64,000 bases of DNA from Methanoculleus sediminis (GCF_001017125.1 NZ_JXOJ01000004.1:124001-188000), one strand, 5' to 3'. Counted from the stretch's first letter, positions 9,664 through 18,447 are shown. A program made the numbers and translations. The notes: generated from the letters alone by a model not told the origin.

Positions 9664-10604
9664 CCGGCGAGACTCTCCACGTCCACTTCCTCGGGACAGC
9701 AGGGGCGCTCCCCTCCCCGCAGAGGAACCCGTCCTGCATCCTGATCCGGCGGGGCTCCGATACCCTGCTCTTCGACTGCGGGGAGGGCGCCCAGCAGCAG
9801 ATGATGCGCGCCCGGACCGGGTTTACCGTGAACGCCGTCTTCATCACCCACTGGCACGCCGATCACTTCCTCGGCGTCTTCGGGCTCGTCGAGACGCTCG
9901 CGTTCATGGGACGGACCGAGCCGCTCCCGATCTACGGCCCGTCCTGGGTCGGCGAATTCGTCGATCTCGTGCAGAAGATCAGCCGCCACACCCGGGGTTT
10001 CCCCGTCACCGCCCACGCACTCGAGCACGGTTCGGTCGTGCCCTTCAACGGCTACACCGTCCGGGCGTTCGCGACGCTCCACGGCATCCCCGGGCTCGGC
10101 TACGTGCTGGAGGAGGACGAGCGGCCGGGCAGGTTCAACCGCGAGCGGGCGATCGAACTCGGCGTCCCGCCGGGCCCGCTCTTCGGGCGGCTGCAGCGCG
10201 GGGAGGAGGTCCGTGTCGTCCGCGACGGCGTCGAGACCGCCGTCCGGCCCGCCGACGTGATGGGAGAGCCGCGCCCGGGCAGGAAGATCGCCTATACCGG
10301 CGACACCCGCCCGCTCCAGGACCAGCCAGGGATAGCGGCGATGATCCGGGATGCCGATCTCCTGATCCACGACGCCACCTTCGACGATCAGGAGTGCGAT
10401 CGCGCCCGCGACGTCCTGCACTCGACCGCCGGGGAGGCGGGGGAGGCCGCAACGGCGCTGGGCGCCCGTATGCTCGCCCTGATGCACATAAGCTCCCGTT
10501 ATGCAAGCACAGCAAACCATATACGCGATGCAAAGCGACAGTATGAGAGAGACGTGATTCTGCCGGCCGATCTGGCCGTGCTGGAGATTCCGTACAGGAG
10601 TTGA
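9651..10604 (+). CDS. rnz: Ribonuclease Z
   Basis: This is the tRNA 3' processing endonuclease, 317 residues, of the metallo-beta-lactamase fold. The zinc motif THWHADHFLG near residue 65 and the later ligands HDATFDDQE, HSTAGEAGEAA and HISSRY are all present. This is the short archaeal/bacterial form, with an exosite-like insertion between about residues 140 and 205. The only start upstream of the first strand LHVHFLGTAGALP is GTG 9651, inside the end of the preceding gene. The enzyme fits a genome in which the tRNA-Leu at 41591 lacks an encoded CCA. Confidence 0.95.
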   Translation: MVRIAGETLHVHFLGTAGALPSPQRNPSCILIRRGSDTLLFDCGEGAQQQMMRARTGFTVNAVFITHWHADHFLGVFGLVETLAFMGRTEPLPIYGPSWVGEFVDLVQKISRHTRGFPVTAHALEHGSVVPFNGYTVRAFATLHGIPGLGYVLEEDERPGRFNRERAIELGVPPGPLFGRLQRGEEVRVVRDGVETAVRPADVMGEPRPGRKIAYTGDTRPLQDQPGIAAMIRDADLLIHDATFDDQECDRARDVLHSTAGEAGEAATALGARMLALMHISSRYASTANHIRDAKRQYERDVILPADLAVLEIPYRS

Positions 10605-10625
10605 TCGAGATGGACGGTGATTGTG

Positions 10626-11822
10626 ATGGAGCAGGGCCTATCCAGCCGGAGCCGCCTGATACTTACCGGTCTCGGCGCCCTGCTCGCCAGTGCCGTCATC
10701 TCGAGCGTTGCGGGGATCTATCTCGGTTCGGTACGTGAAGTCCTCGCGCTGATCCCCGGCCTGTTAGTGCTCCTGCCGTCGATCATCCACATCCGGGGGA
10801 GCATAGCCGGTGTCTTCGCCTCCCGCCTCTCTTCGGCGATGCACCTCGGGGAGTTCTCCATCGACTTCGAGGAAGGAAGCGTTCTCGGCGACAACATCCG
10901 CGCTTCGTTCGTGATAACCATTCTTATCGCGCTCGTCATCGGTATCTTCTCCTACGCGGCGAGCCGCATCTTCGGCAGTCCCGTGATAGGCATCACCGAT
11001 CTCGTGCTGATCTCGGTCGTCACCGGCATCATCGCGGGGGCCGTGGTGACGGCGATCACCCTGCTCATCGCCCTTGCAAGCTACCGCTACGGTCTCGACC
11101 TCGACATGATCGGCGCACCGACCGTCACGACCTCGGGAGACATCATCACGCTTCCGATCCTCGTGCTCTCGGCGACGTTCGTCATGCTCCTCTCTCCTGC
11201 GATGCGCCTGATCCTCGGGGCCATCACGGTCGCGGTCGCGGTCGCCGCCGTCATCTACACCCGGGACCGGCCGGAGGGAATCGGGCCGATCGTCCGGGAG
11301 AATCTCTTTCTGCTCATCCCGCTCAGCGTCCTCGGCACGCTGGCGGGCCTGACCTACTCCCTCAACCTCGACGCACTGGTGACGATCGCAGTCTTCCTCA
11401 TTCTGATACCGCCGTTCACGGGCTGCCTCGGGTCGATCGGCGGTATTCTCGGGTCGCGCCTCTCGACGGGGATGCACACCGGCGAGCTCAACCCTTCGTT
11501 CCTCCCCGGGCGCGGCGTCGTGCATCATTTTATTATTTCCTATCTCTATACGTTGATACTGCTTCCACTGCTGGCGCTCATCGCGCATGGTGCGGCGGTG
11601 CTCATGGGGCTGAACAGCCCGGGTCTCGGGATGCTGGCCATTATCAGCCTTGCGGCGGGTCTGGTCGTCATGACACTGGTGAACGGCGTGGCATACGTCA
11701 CCGCGAGCCTTTCATTCCGGTACGGTCTCGATCCCGACAACTTCGGAATCCCCGTCATCACAAGCCTGATCGACCTGATCGGTGCAGCCGCGCTCGTGAC
11801 GGCGATAGGCCTGCTGTTGTAG
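10626..11822 (+). CDS. MgtE/SLC41-type divalent cation transporter
   Basis: This 398-residue membrane protein contains two tandem MgtE integral domains, each beginning with a LIPGLLVLLPS / LILIPPFTGCLGS segment and a GSRLSTGMHTGE-type signature (ASRLSSAMHLGEFS in the first). About ten membrane segments are visible. Bacterial MgtE has one such domain per chain plus cytosolic CBS and N domains; here the two halves are fused and there is no CBS domain, as in eukaryotic SLC41. Mg2+ is the likely substrate. The start is ATG 10626, or GTG 10617 or 10623; GGTGATT precedes it closely. The next gene encodes a PhoU/TrkA-C protein that is probably its cytosolic regulator. Confidence 0.88.
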   Translation: MEQGLSSRSRLILTGLGALLASAVISSVAGIYLGSVREVLALIPGLLVLLPSIIHIRGSIAGVFASRLSSAMHLGEFSIDFEEGSVLGDNIRASFVITILIALVIGIFSYAASRIFGSPVIGITDLVLISVVTGIIAGAVVTAITLLIALASYRYGLDLDMIGAPTVTTSGDIITLPILVLSATFVMLLSPAMRLILGAITVAVAVAAVIYTRDRPEGIGPIVRENLFLLIPLSVLGTLAGLTYSLNLDALVTIAVFLILIPPFTGCLGSIGGILGSRLSTGMHTGELNPSFLPGRGVVHHFIISYLYTLILLPLLALIAHGAAVLMGLNSPGLGMLAIISLAAGLVVMTLVNGVAYVTASLSFRYGLDPDNFGIPVITSLIDLIGAAALVTAIGLLL

Positions 11823-11853
11823 TGAAAGAATGGAGAACGACGGTTAACAAACC

Positions 11854-13056
11854 ATGATGGAACATGAATATCAGCCGATCAGCTTCAAAGACGTCCTCAT
11901 AGAGATGAAAGACGTCTCGGAGCTGATGGTCGATCTTTCTTATTCAGCGATCCTCTTCGATAGCAAAGAGATAGCGCTCGAGGTGATCAACCTCGAGGAG
12001 AGCATGAACAATCTGGTCTATCAGGCCAGGATTCAGAGCGTCCTCGGCGCGAGAAGGATCGAAGAGGCCGAGGCGATGAGCGGGATGCTCCAGGTGGCCG
12101 AGGCTGCGGAGAGAATCGCGAACTCGGCCTCGGATATAGCAAAACTCATCTTAAAAGACATTCGGTTCCCCGCAAAGCTCAAGCGTGTCTTCCCGGAGGC
12201 CGAGGAGATCGTCACTCGCGTCATCGTCAGCCAGGGAAGCGAGGTTGCCGGCCGCACGCTCGGCGATCTCAAGGTCCAGAGCACGACAGGCATGCAGGTG
12301 ATCGCCATCCGGCGCGGAAAGGGCTGGATCTACGATCCCGACAAGAATACCCGGGTGGAGAATGAGGATATCCTGATCGCGCGGGGACCGGAGGCCGGAG
12401 AGGGGATCCTCTCCGTGATGGCGGGGTCGGGTGAGCGCCCCCGGGTCGAGGTCTCGCCCGCGGGCGAGGTCGACGATCTCGACCGGGCGGTTCAGCTGAT
12501 CATCGAGATGAAGAACCTCTCGGAGCTCTCCGTCGGGCTGGCGTATACCTCCCTCCTCTTCAACAATATGGAGGTGGCGCACGAGGTGGTCGCTCTCGAC
12601 AGCACGCTTGATGATATGCGCTACGACCTGGATCTCTGGATCCTTGAAGCGGCACGGAAGATCGAAGACGTGCGCTATCTTCGCGGCCTGTTGTATATGT
12701 CTTCGTTTGCGCAGGCGATCAGCGATTCGGCCCATTCGATCGTCGACGTCCTGCTGCGCGACATCGAGATCCCGCCGATCTTCAAGAAGATCGTCCGGGA
12801 GTCGGACGAGATCATCACGCGGATGACCGTGACGCCGTCGTCGCCGCTTGTAGGGAGAACGCTCAAGGAGATGTCGCTTGCGACGGTTACGGGGATGATC
12901 GTGCTCGCCATCAAGCACGGCGACCGGTGGGTCTACCGCCCGGGAAAGAGCGTCAGGCTGGAGAGCGGCGATACCATCATAGCAAAGGGCAGACGGGACG
13001 GTGAGTGCAGGCTCTACGAACTTGCCGGGCACACCGTCGAGGTGTCCGAAGAATAA
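11854..13056 (+). CDS. PhoU-like/TrkA-C (RCK_C) tandem regulatory protein
   Basis: This 400-residue soluble protein is made of two copies of the same unit: a helical PhoU-like part (about residues 8-105 and 205-310) and a TrkA-C/RCK-C part (about 108-195 and 315-395). The second parts match each other closely, for example VAGRTLGDLKVQSTTGMQVIA and LVGRTLKEMSLATVTGMIVLA. TrkA-C domains sense ions or nucleotides in transport systems. The gene starts 31 bp after the two-domain MgtE-type transporter, so the duplicated regulator may match the duplicated channel halves. No membrane segment is seen. Confidence 0.85.
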   Translation: MMEHEYQPISFKDVLIEMKDVSELMVDLSYSAILFDSKEIALEVINLEESMNNLVYQARIQSVLGARRIEEAEAMSGMLQVAEAAERIANSASDIAKLILKDIRFPAKLKRVFPEAEEIVTRVIVSQGSEVAGRTLGDLKVQSTTGMQVIAIRRGKGWIYDPDKNTRVENEDILIARGPEAGEGILSVMAGSGERPRVEVSPAGEVDDLDRAVQLIIEMKNLSELSVGLAYTSLLFNNMEVAHEVVALDSTLDDMRYDLDLWILEAARKIEDVRYLRGLLYMSSFAQAISDSAHSIVDVLLRDIEIPPIFKKIVRESDEIITRMTVTPSSPLVGRTLKEMSLATVTGMIVLAIKHGDRWVYRPGKSVRLESGDTIIAKGRRDGECRLYELAGHTVEVSEE

Positions 13057-13070
13057 CCGGGAGAATTACT

Positions 13071-14906
13071 ATGGGAGATACGGAAGATACAATTGTTTAC
13101 CGCCTCGGTGCGAACTGCAGTCTCGACGAGGTGGAGGAAGGAAAGACTTACCTCGGACGGGTGCAGGGATTTGCCCCGTTCGGCGTTTTTGTTCAGTTAA
13201 ACGACCGCGTCAAAGGGCTCGTTCATAAGAGCAACGTGAAGGTGCAGCATACCGAGCGCGACCCGATCATCGTTCACGTCCTCCAGATCCGGAGCAACGG
13301 CAACATCGACCTCGAGGAGGTCACGCCGACTGTCTACCAGACGGAGAACGTGACCCGGACGACGACGACCGTGCTTATTGCCGATATCGGGAAGAAGATC
13401 GGCAGGACCGTGCTGGTCGAGGGCGAGATTGCCCAGATCAAGCAGACGTCGGGGCCGACGATCTTCACGGTCGTTGACGAATCGGGCACCGCGAACGCCG
13501 CAGCGTTCGTCGAGGCGGGCGTCCGCGCGTATCCCGAGGTGGAACTCGGGGATATCGTCGCCCTCACGGGCGAGGTGATGCAGCGCAACAACCAGCTCCA
13601 GATCGAGGCCTCGTCCATGATGGTGATGGAGCCGGAGGATGCGGCACGGGTCAGGGAGCGGATCGACGCGGCGCTCGATGAGCGTGCGGAGCCCCCAGAT
13701 CTCCCGTTCCTGGTGGAGAGCGAGGTTCTCGAAGCCCTCCGGCCGCAGATGCGCAACGTGGCAAAGGAGATCAGAAAGGCCGTCCTGACCGCGCGGCCGA
13801 TCATCCTCCGGCACCACGCGGATGCGGACGGTATATGCGCCGCCGTTGCCGTCGAGCAGGCGGTGACTGCGCTGATCCGGGAGAGCGCCGGGGATTTCGA
13901 CGCGGAGTACTTCCTCTTCAAACGATCCCCATCCAAGGCTCCGTTCTACGAGATCGAGGACATCACGCGGGATCTCGACTTCGCCCTCAAGGACAACGTC
14001 CGCTACGGGCAGAAGATGCCGATGATCCTCCTGATGGACAACGGGTCGACCGAGGAGGATATGCCGTCGCTGAAGGTGACCCGGATCTTCGGCCTGCCGG
14101 TGATGGTCGTCGACCACCACCACCCCGACGAGATCGTGGACGATTACCTGATCGGGCACGTCAACCCCTACCACGTGGGCGGCGACTACGGGATCACGGC
14201 CGGGATGCTGGGCACGGAGGTCGCCCGCATGGTCAACCCCGCGGTCGAGAACCAGATCCGGCACCTGCCGGCAATCGCGGGGGTCGGCGACCGGAGCGAG
14301 GCGCCGGAACGTGCCCGCTACCTTGCGGTCGCGGCGCCCGAGTACTCGGAGGACGACTGCCGCGACATCGCGCTCGCGCTCGACTACGAGCAGTTCTGGC
14401 TCCGGTTCAGCGACGGGAGAGAGATCGTCAAGGACATCCTGAACCTCTCCGGCGAGCCCGAACGCCACGACCGGTTCGTTCACCTGCTGGTCGAAGAGGC
14501 GAACCGGGCGATCGAGGAGCAGCTCGAGGCCATTATGCCGCACGTCGAGAGCCGGATGCTCGAAAACGGTGCTCACCTCTTCATGCTCGATGTGGAACTT
14601 TTCGCTCACCGGTTCACGTTCCCGCCGCCGGGCAAGACCTCCGGCGAGGTGCACGACCGGCTGGTCAGGGAGCACCCGGGAGAGCCGGTCGTCACGATCG
14701 GGTTCGGGCCGGACTTTGCCGTCCTGCGTTCCCGGGGCGTCATGATGAACATACCCCGGATGGTGCGCGAACTGCATGGCGAGATCGTCGGCGGCGGCGT
14801 GAGCGGCGGCGGCCACCTTGTCGTCGGGAGCATCAAGTTCGTGGAAGGGATGCGCGACGTGGTCGTCGACAGCCTGATCAAGAAGATTGGTGAAGCGCCA
14901 ATCTGA
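13071..14906 (+). CDS. DHH family RecJ-like exonuclease with S1 and OB domains
   Basis: This is a 611-residue archaeal DHH phosphoesterase. An S1 RNA-binding domain (GKTYLGRVQGFAPFGVFVQL) lies at about residues 20-80, and an OB-fold (VLVEGEIAQIKQTSGPTIFTV) at about 115-195. The DHH core carries HADADG, LLMDNGS, the signature DHHHPDE and, in DHHA1, GGGVSGGGHLVVGS. Such proteins degrade single-stranded nucleic acid, and some are GINS-associated (GAN). Which of DNA or RNA is the substrate cannot be read from sequence. The start ATG 13071 has a GGGAGAAT site and lies 14 bp after the upstream gene, so the transporter, regulator and nuclease form one operon. Confidence 0.92.
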   Translation: MGDTEDTIVYRLGANCSLDEVEEGKTYLGRVQGFAPFGVFVQLNDRVKGLVHKSNVKVQHTERDPIIVHVLQIRSNGNIDLEEVTPTVYQTENVTRTTTTVLIADIGKKIGRTVLVEGEIAQIKQTSGPTIFTVVDESGTANAAAFVEAGVRAYPEVELGDIVALTGEVMQRNNQLQIEASSMMVMEPEDAARVRERIDAALDERAEPPDLPFLVESEVLEALRPQMRNVAKEIRKAVLTARPIILRHHADADGICAAVAVEQAVTALIRESAGDFDAEYFLFKRSPSKAPFYEIEDITRDLDFALKDNVRYGQKMPMILLMDNGSTEEDMPSLKVTRIFGLPVMVVDHHHPDEIVDDYLIGHVNPYHVGGDYGITAGMLGTEVARMVNPAVENQIRHLPAIAGVGDRSEAPERARYLAVAAPEYSEDDCRDIALALDYEQFWLRFSDGREIVKDILNLSGEPERHDRFVHLLVEEANRAIEEQLEAIMPHVESRMLENGAHLFMLDVELFAHRFTFPPPGKTSGEVHDRLVREHPGEPVVTIGFGPDFAVLRSRGVMMNIPRMVRELHGEIVGGGVSGGGHLVVGSIKFVEGMRDVVVDSLIKKIGEAPI

Positions 14907-15133
14907 TCGCTACTTCTTTCTCGACGGCGCTCCGGTCGGGCTGCTGCCGCGGCTTGTTCGACCTCTTCCGGAGTCCCGTCCGGTATCGGCCGCGTACGGG
15001 GTCTTCGGGCGCCGGTGCTGCACTGTCGCTTCGTTCTCTTATCAGGTAATCGCGCTATGCAACGGTGCATGATGCCGCTGTGTTGTGGGGCGCACCGGGC
15101 ATTTAACCGCTGATGCGATTTTGACAATGACCG

Positions 15134-15166
15134 AAATATAAAAATAGGTTTATTCCCAACGGAGGT
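15134..15166 (+). promoter_or_regulatory. TATA box and RBS of the Thr/Glu-rich protein gene
   Basis: AAATATAAAAATA at 15134-15146 is a near-consensus TATA box. GGAGGTT at 15161-15167 lies 4 nt before the ATG at 15171, so the expected transcript has a very short leader carrying a strong ribosome binding site. The gap before this (14907-15130) shows nothing convincing. Confidence 0.6.
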
Positions 15167-15170
15167 TCTC

Positions 15171-15770
15171 ATGACCGGAAACCTATGGGTGTTGAGAGCA
15201 CTCCTGGTCGTGCTGTTTGTGGCGGCAGCGGGCGTTGTGTTCCCCGCAGCGGCGCAGAGCACGGCAGGCATGGAACCCCTGACCTGGACACTCGCGCCGA
15301 CACCCGGCGAGACTCCCGAGGAGACTCTGACGGAGGAGACTGCGGTAGAGACCCCCGACGACGAGACTCCTGAAGCAACTCTGGACGAGACGATCGAGGA
15401 CGAACTACCCGAGGATACTCTGGACGGGGCGATGGAGAACGAGACCCCTGAAGAGACCCTGGCTGGGACGGTAGAGAACGAGACCCCTGAAGAGACCCTG
15501 GCCGGGACGGTAGAGAACGAGACCCTTGAAGAGACCTTGGCCGGGCCGAGCGGCAATACGACCAACGAGAGCGCCCCTCCGGTCGTAGTCGAGACGGATG
15601 AGGCGACGCCGGCAGAGACGTCCACGGCCGACCTGCCGACGTTCACGCCGATCCAGGCGGCACAGGTCAACGGGAGTGCGACACAGGCCGCCCCCCTCTC
15701 GATCGCCGGTGTCGTTCTGGCCGTTGCAGTTGCAGGACTCCTCGTTGTGATCGGACGAAACAGGAAGTGA
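15171..15770 (+). CDS. Secreted, C-terminally anchored Thr/Glu-rich repeat protein
   Basis: This 199-residue protein has a signal peptide (VLRALLVVLFVAAAGVVFPAAAQ), a very acidic low-complexity middle rich in Glu, Thr and Pro, and a C-terminal membrane helix (IAGVVLAVAVAGLLVVIG) ending in RNRK. That is the layout of an S-layer-linked or surface stalk protein. The middle contains three 13-residue units ENETPEETLAGTV encoded by 39-bp tandem repeats. Several NxT/NxS sites (NET, NTT, NES, NGS) could be N-glycosylated. I do not recognise a family. The acidic stalk may extend from the membrane into the S-layer space. Confidence 0.8.
   Translation: MTGNLWVLRALLVVLFVAAAGVVFPAAAQSTAGMEPLTWTLAPTPGETPEETLTEETAVETPDDETPEATLDETIEDELPEDTLDGAMENETPEETLAGTVENETPEETLAGTVENETLEETLAGPSGNTTNESAPPVVVETDEATPAETSTADLPTFTPIQAAQVNGSATQAAPLSIAGVVLAVAVAGLLVVIGRNRK
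15435..15551 (+). repeat. Three 39-bp tandem repeats (in frame)
   Basis: The units start at 15435, 15474 and 15513. Units one and two differ by one base and the third is slightly diverged. Each encodes ENETPEETLAGTV or a variant. The period is a multiple of three, so copy-number change would alter stalk length without a frameshift. Confidence 0.85.
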
Positions 15771-15955
15771 TGGCAGAGGGGGGGAGAACGGCAGCCGGAG
15801 CATGCGGCCGATCTCCATGCCGGCCTGCTATGGGGAGGACATCGGGTGCGACCCGCCCCTCTCCCTCCGTACCTGCGCTCACGGCGGCCGTCTATACCGC
15901 CCGGGCTGGAGATCGTGCTCCTCGCCCGACCGATCGAAACGACGATGCCCAATAA

Positions 15956-15973
15956 TATACAATGATTTGTATA
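15956..15973. promoter_or_regulatory. 18-bp palindrome, candidate operator
   Basis: TATACAATGATTTGTATA has perfect 7-bp arms around TGAT. It lies about 35 bp upstream of the TATA box (GTATAAATATT, 16008-16018) of the small winged-helix gene, so it could bind a dimeric regulator, perhaps that protein itself. Confidence 0.4.
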
Positions 15974-16058
15974 CTCCTCTTAAGATTCTACGATCGCAAA
16001 TGGGTAGGTATAAATATTGATCTTGACAAAAAGCACTTGCTCACGAGGGAATCAGTCG

Positions 16059-16310
16059 ATGTCGACAAAAGACCGTATCAAAGAGAAATATAGCGACACC
16101 CAGCGGAAGATCCTGTATCACCTCAAATCCGGGCTGCGAGCCGGGAAATCTTACTTTAAATCCAAGTATATCGCAACCGATCTTGGCCTTTCCGCAAAAG
16201 AGGTCGGCATTAACCTTGCTATCCTCTCCGAGATCTGCGATGAGCTGGATATCAGGCGCTGGAGTTACTCCAACAGCACGACGTGGCGCGTCACCTCCCG
16301 TGCATCATAA
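16059..16310 (+). CDS. Small winged-helix-like archaeal protein (DUF7123-like)
   Basis: This 83-residue basic protein, MSTKDRIKEKYSDTQRKIL onward, contains KSKYIATDLGLSAKEVGINLAILSE, which reads as a helix-turn-helix. It resembles small single-domain winged-helix proteins widespread in methanogens and haloarchaea. The start ATG 16059 has GAGGGA upstream; the frame is open from 16017 but the extra residues look non-coding. A TATA box at 16008-16018 and a palindrome at 15956-15973 lie upstream. The role is unknown; a DNA-binding regulator is likely. Confidence 0.78.
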   Translation: MSTKDRIKEKYSDTQRKILYHLKSGLRAGKSYFKSKYIATDLGLSAKEVGINLAILSEICDELDIRRWSYSNSTTWRVTSRAS

Positions 16311-16339
16311 TTTTATCCTGTGACACTCTATTTTACGGC

Positions 16340-16525
16340 ATGAAGATCATTGAGTTCGAAGCAGCCGTCGAGTTTGTGGCCAATATCAATGACCACAAGG
16401 ATTGTCTCATGTCCCAGGACAAGAACCACGAAAACCCGGAGGTGCTCTGGTTCAACATCGATGTCCCCAAGGGGCACGGCGTGCGGGCCGGAGACCGGGT
16501 CAGGGTGACCGTCGAAAAGATCTGA
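16340..16525 (+). CDS. Small conserved-looking hypothetical protein
   Basis: This 61-residue protein begins MKIIEFEAAVEFVANINDH, has one Cys, and ends in a strand-rich stretch GVRAGDRVRVTVEKI. I do not recognise a family. No Shine-Dalgarno site is visible before ATG 16340, but AATTTTAT lies about 26 bp upstream, so the message is probably leaderless. Codon choice fits the neighbours. It follows the winged-helix gene by 29 bp and is convergent with the gene at 16568. Confidence 0.6.
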   Translation: MKIIEFEAAVEFVANINDHKDCLMSQDKNHENPEVLWFNIDVPKGHGVRAGDRVRVTVEKI

Positions 16526-16567
16526 AGCGTCACAACTGCAACCGCATCGCCGGGCGTGTTCCGGGTT

Positions 16568-17278
16568 TTATCCGAGAGGGGTAACGAAGTATTCGGGGAG
16601 CGTCTCCAGGGTGATGCGGTATGAATCCACTTCATCCACACTGACGATGAGGTAAAAGTCCTTTCCTCCCCTCTCGACGTTTTTGACGATGCTGCCCGGG
16701 TAGTGCAGGTCGGCTCCCTCTACGATGGTCCCGCTCTCGAGTTCCACGAGTGCCATCCTGAAATGCGCCGCCTCGGGCCTTATCGTCGAGGAGACACTGC
16801 AGTTAAGTCTCCATACCGCGTACGGCACGTGGAAGGCCTCGGTGATGCCGCCTCGCCCCTCCTCGATATACGCGAACGGAATGATCCTCTGATTACCCTT
16901 CCATGGCGGGTCGGAACCTCCGTAGAGTGTGAGGTTGCCGGGGAGGTGGCAGCAGGGGTATTCCCAGAATCTGGTCGCGTAGGAGAGCCTGGCGAGTTCG
17001 ATCGACGCGGCCGGGGTCTCTGTAGGGGGTACGGTAACAGGAAGCGTCGGGGCGGGGTTTTTCGGGATCTCCGGCCCTGCATCCGCTACGGGCGGCCGAA
17101 AGGCCAGTGCCAGCACGGAGACGATGATCAGGGCGGCAAGAATGCTGAAGACGTCGCCTTTATCCACAGTTTTAAAAGGATGTATAGAGTAAAAAGTTCT
17201 TCGGGTTTGACCTCGCGCCCTCGCCCGGAGATCGACGAGGGACGCCTTTCGGGGGTTGGATTGACCCGGTTTTTTCAT
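16568..17278 (-). CDS. Membrane-anchored hypothetical protein
   Basis: This is up to 236 residues: a basic N-terminus, one membrane segment (SILAALIIVSVLALAF), a Pro/Thr-rich linker and an extracytoplasmic beta-rich domain of about 150 residues. That domain contains Cys pairs (YPCCHLP, NCSVSS), Trp/Tyr-rich motifs and NLT/NCS glycosylation sequons. No family is recognised. The start is uncertain: ATG 17278 has a GAGGGG just 2 nt upstream, while GTG 17167 gives VDKGDVFSILAALIIV directly before the helix and has a TATA-like CTCTATACA about 25 bp upstream. The outward-facing domain suggests an envelope role. Confidence 0.7.
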   Translation of the reverse strand: MKKPGQSNPRKASLVDLRARARGQTRRTFYSIHPFKTVDKGDVFSILAALIIVSVLALAFRPPVADAGPEIPKNPAPTLPVTVPPTETPAASIELARLSYATRFWEYPCCHLPGNLTLYGGSDPPWKGNQRIIPFAYIEEGRGGITEAFHVPYAVWRLNCSVSSTIRPEAAHFRMALVELESGTIVEGADLHYPGSIVKNVERGGKDFYLIVSVDEVDSYRITLETLPEYFVTPLG

Positions 17279-17349
17279 AACCCCTCTGATGATTGAGATT
17301 CTAAAACGGAACCGTTAATATGGAGCCGTGACTACGCTTCTGTGAGAGC

Positions 17350-17607
17350 ATGGAAATCACTGAGGTGCGCACGTGGGTGATATTTTATCTGATTTCGTTC
17401 GTGGTGCTCCTTGCGGCGACCTTCATCACAACCCAGAGCGGCAGCCAGCTCTGGATCAGCCTGACGCTCATCATCGTCGTCGTCGGCGTAAATTTCTACC
17501 TGCTCTTCTCTGAGTTGAAGCGTCACAAGGCCAGGAAGGCCTTCATGCACCGGATGTCGCAGTTCGAGGAGACCGAGACGGACGTGGAATCCGGGTACCT
17601 CTGGTGA
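17350..17607 (+). CDS. Small two-helix membrane protein
   Basis: This 85-residue protein has two hydrophobic segments (VIFYLISFVVLLAATFI and ISLTLIIVVVGVNFYLLF) followed by a basic-then-acidic cytosolic tail (KRHKARKAFMHRMSQFEE). No family is recognised. The ATG at 17350 lacks a clear Shine-Dalgarno site; GTTAATATGG about 26-30 bp upstream may be the promoter of a leaderless message. It ends 3 bp from the convergent cheR gene and is divergent from the membrane protein at 16568-17278. Confidence 0.65.
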   Translation: MEITEVRTWVIFYLISFVVLLAATFITTQSGSQLWISLTLIIVVVGVNFYLLFSELKRHKARKAFMHRMSQFEETETDVESGYLW

Positions 17608-17610
17608 TGC

Positions 17611-18405
17611 TCAGGCGGCCCTGCGCAGAATCTTCTGCATGCTGTTGTACGGCACAAAGAGGTGCTCCACCTCTCTTGCCAGGTACTCGGTCTTGCCCAT
17701 GACGTAGTAGCCGTCGACGGCAAGTGCAGAGTAAAAGAGATGCGTAAGGTCGTTCTTCTGCTTCTCGGTAAAGTAGATGGTGACGTTACGGCAGGTGACG
17801 GCGTCGAGGTACCGGGCGATGGGGGCGCCCGACATCAGGTCGTGCTCCCGGAATTTAACCAGGCTTTTGATATGGGGGCGAACCTCGAACGTGCCGTCGT
17901 CGTGGCTGATGAAGTGCTTGCGGAGTCTCTTCTCGTCGACGTTCTCAAGCGCCTTTCTGTCGTAAACTCCGGCGATGGCTTTCTGCAGCACCACGGTATC
18001 GATATCGGTCGCGTATATCGTTACGGTGACGTTTTTATGGAGAGTCATCAATTCGTGCGCGAGGATGGCGAGTGAGTAGGGTTCTTCACCCGTGGCGCAG
18101 CCGGCGCACCAGATCCGGATTGATTCTCTGCGGCGGGCGAGATCAGGCAGTATCTCCCGGCGTATCACTTCGAAGACCTCCGGGTCGCGGAAAAATTTTG
18201 TGACGTTGATGGTGAGGGCGTTCCTGAGCAGATCGAGTTCCTGCGGATTCGCGAGGAGGTACCTGTGATACGCCTCAAAATCTGTGGTGTTTGTCAGGCG
18301 CATCCGGGAGAGGATACGCCGTTTGATGTAATCTTCCTTGTAGTTCGAGCACTTGATCCGAACCAGTTTCTCGATGCTTCTCTGGAGCGATGCGAATTCA
18401 TCCAT
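17611..18405 (-). CDS. cheR: Chemotaxis protein methyltransferase CheR
   Basis: This 264-residue SAM-dependent enzyme methylates glutamates of chemoreceptors. The N-terminal helical domain is followed by the catalytic domain with RIWCAGCATGEEPYSLAI (SAM loop), TIYATDID and CRNVTIYF, where the family consensus is CRNVLIYF. Length and motifs are complete. It is the last gene of the ParA-MCP-CheW-CheR operon. No cheB, cheA, cheY, cheC or cheD is in the window, so either they lie elsewhere or this is a reduced, non-flagellar signalling module. Confidence 0.95.
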   Translation of the reverse strand: MDEFASLQRSIEKLVRIKCSNYKEDYIKRRILSRMRLTNTTDFEAYHRYLLANPQELDLLRNALTINVTKFFRDPEVFEVIRREILPDLARRRESIRIWCAGCATGEEPYSLAILAHELMTLHKNVTVTIYATDIDTVVLQKAIAGVYDRKALENVDEKRLRKHFISHDDGTFEVRPHIKSLVKFREHDLMSGAPIARYLDAVTCRNVTIYFTEKQKNDLTHLFYSALAVDGYYVMGKTEYLAREVEHLFVPYNSMQKILRRAA

Positions 18406-18447
18406 GGAACAGTCTACTCATGCCGGGTGCTGGTTTACGGAAGCGAT

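Noticed and set aside
14887-15072. Possible small protein after the DHH nuclease gene
   Set aside because: It overlaps the nuclease end, has no ribosome binding site and shows no recognisable motif; the opposite strand is equally open.
15435-15551. CRISPR-like tandem repeats
   Set aside because: The 39-bp units are directly adjacent with no spacers and are in frame inside a signal-peptide protein gene.
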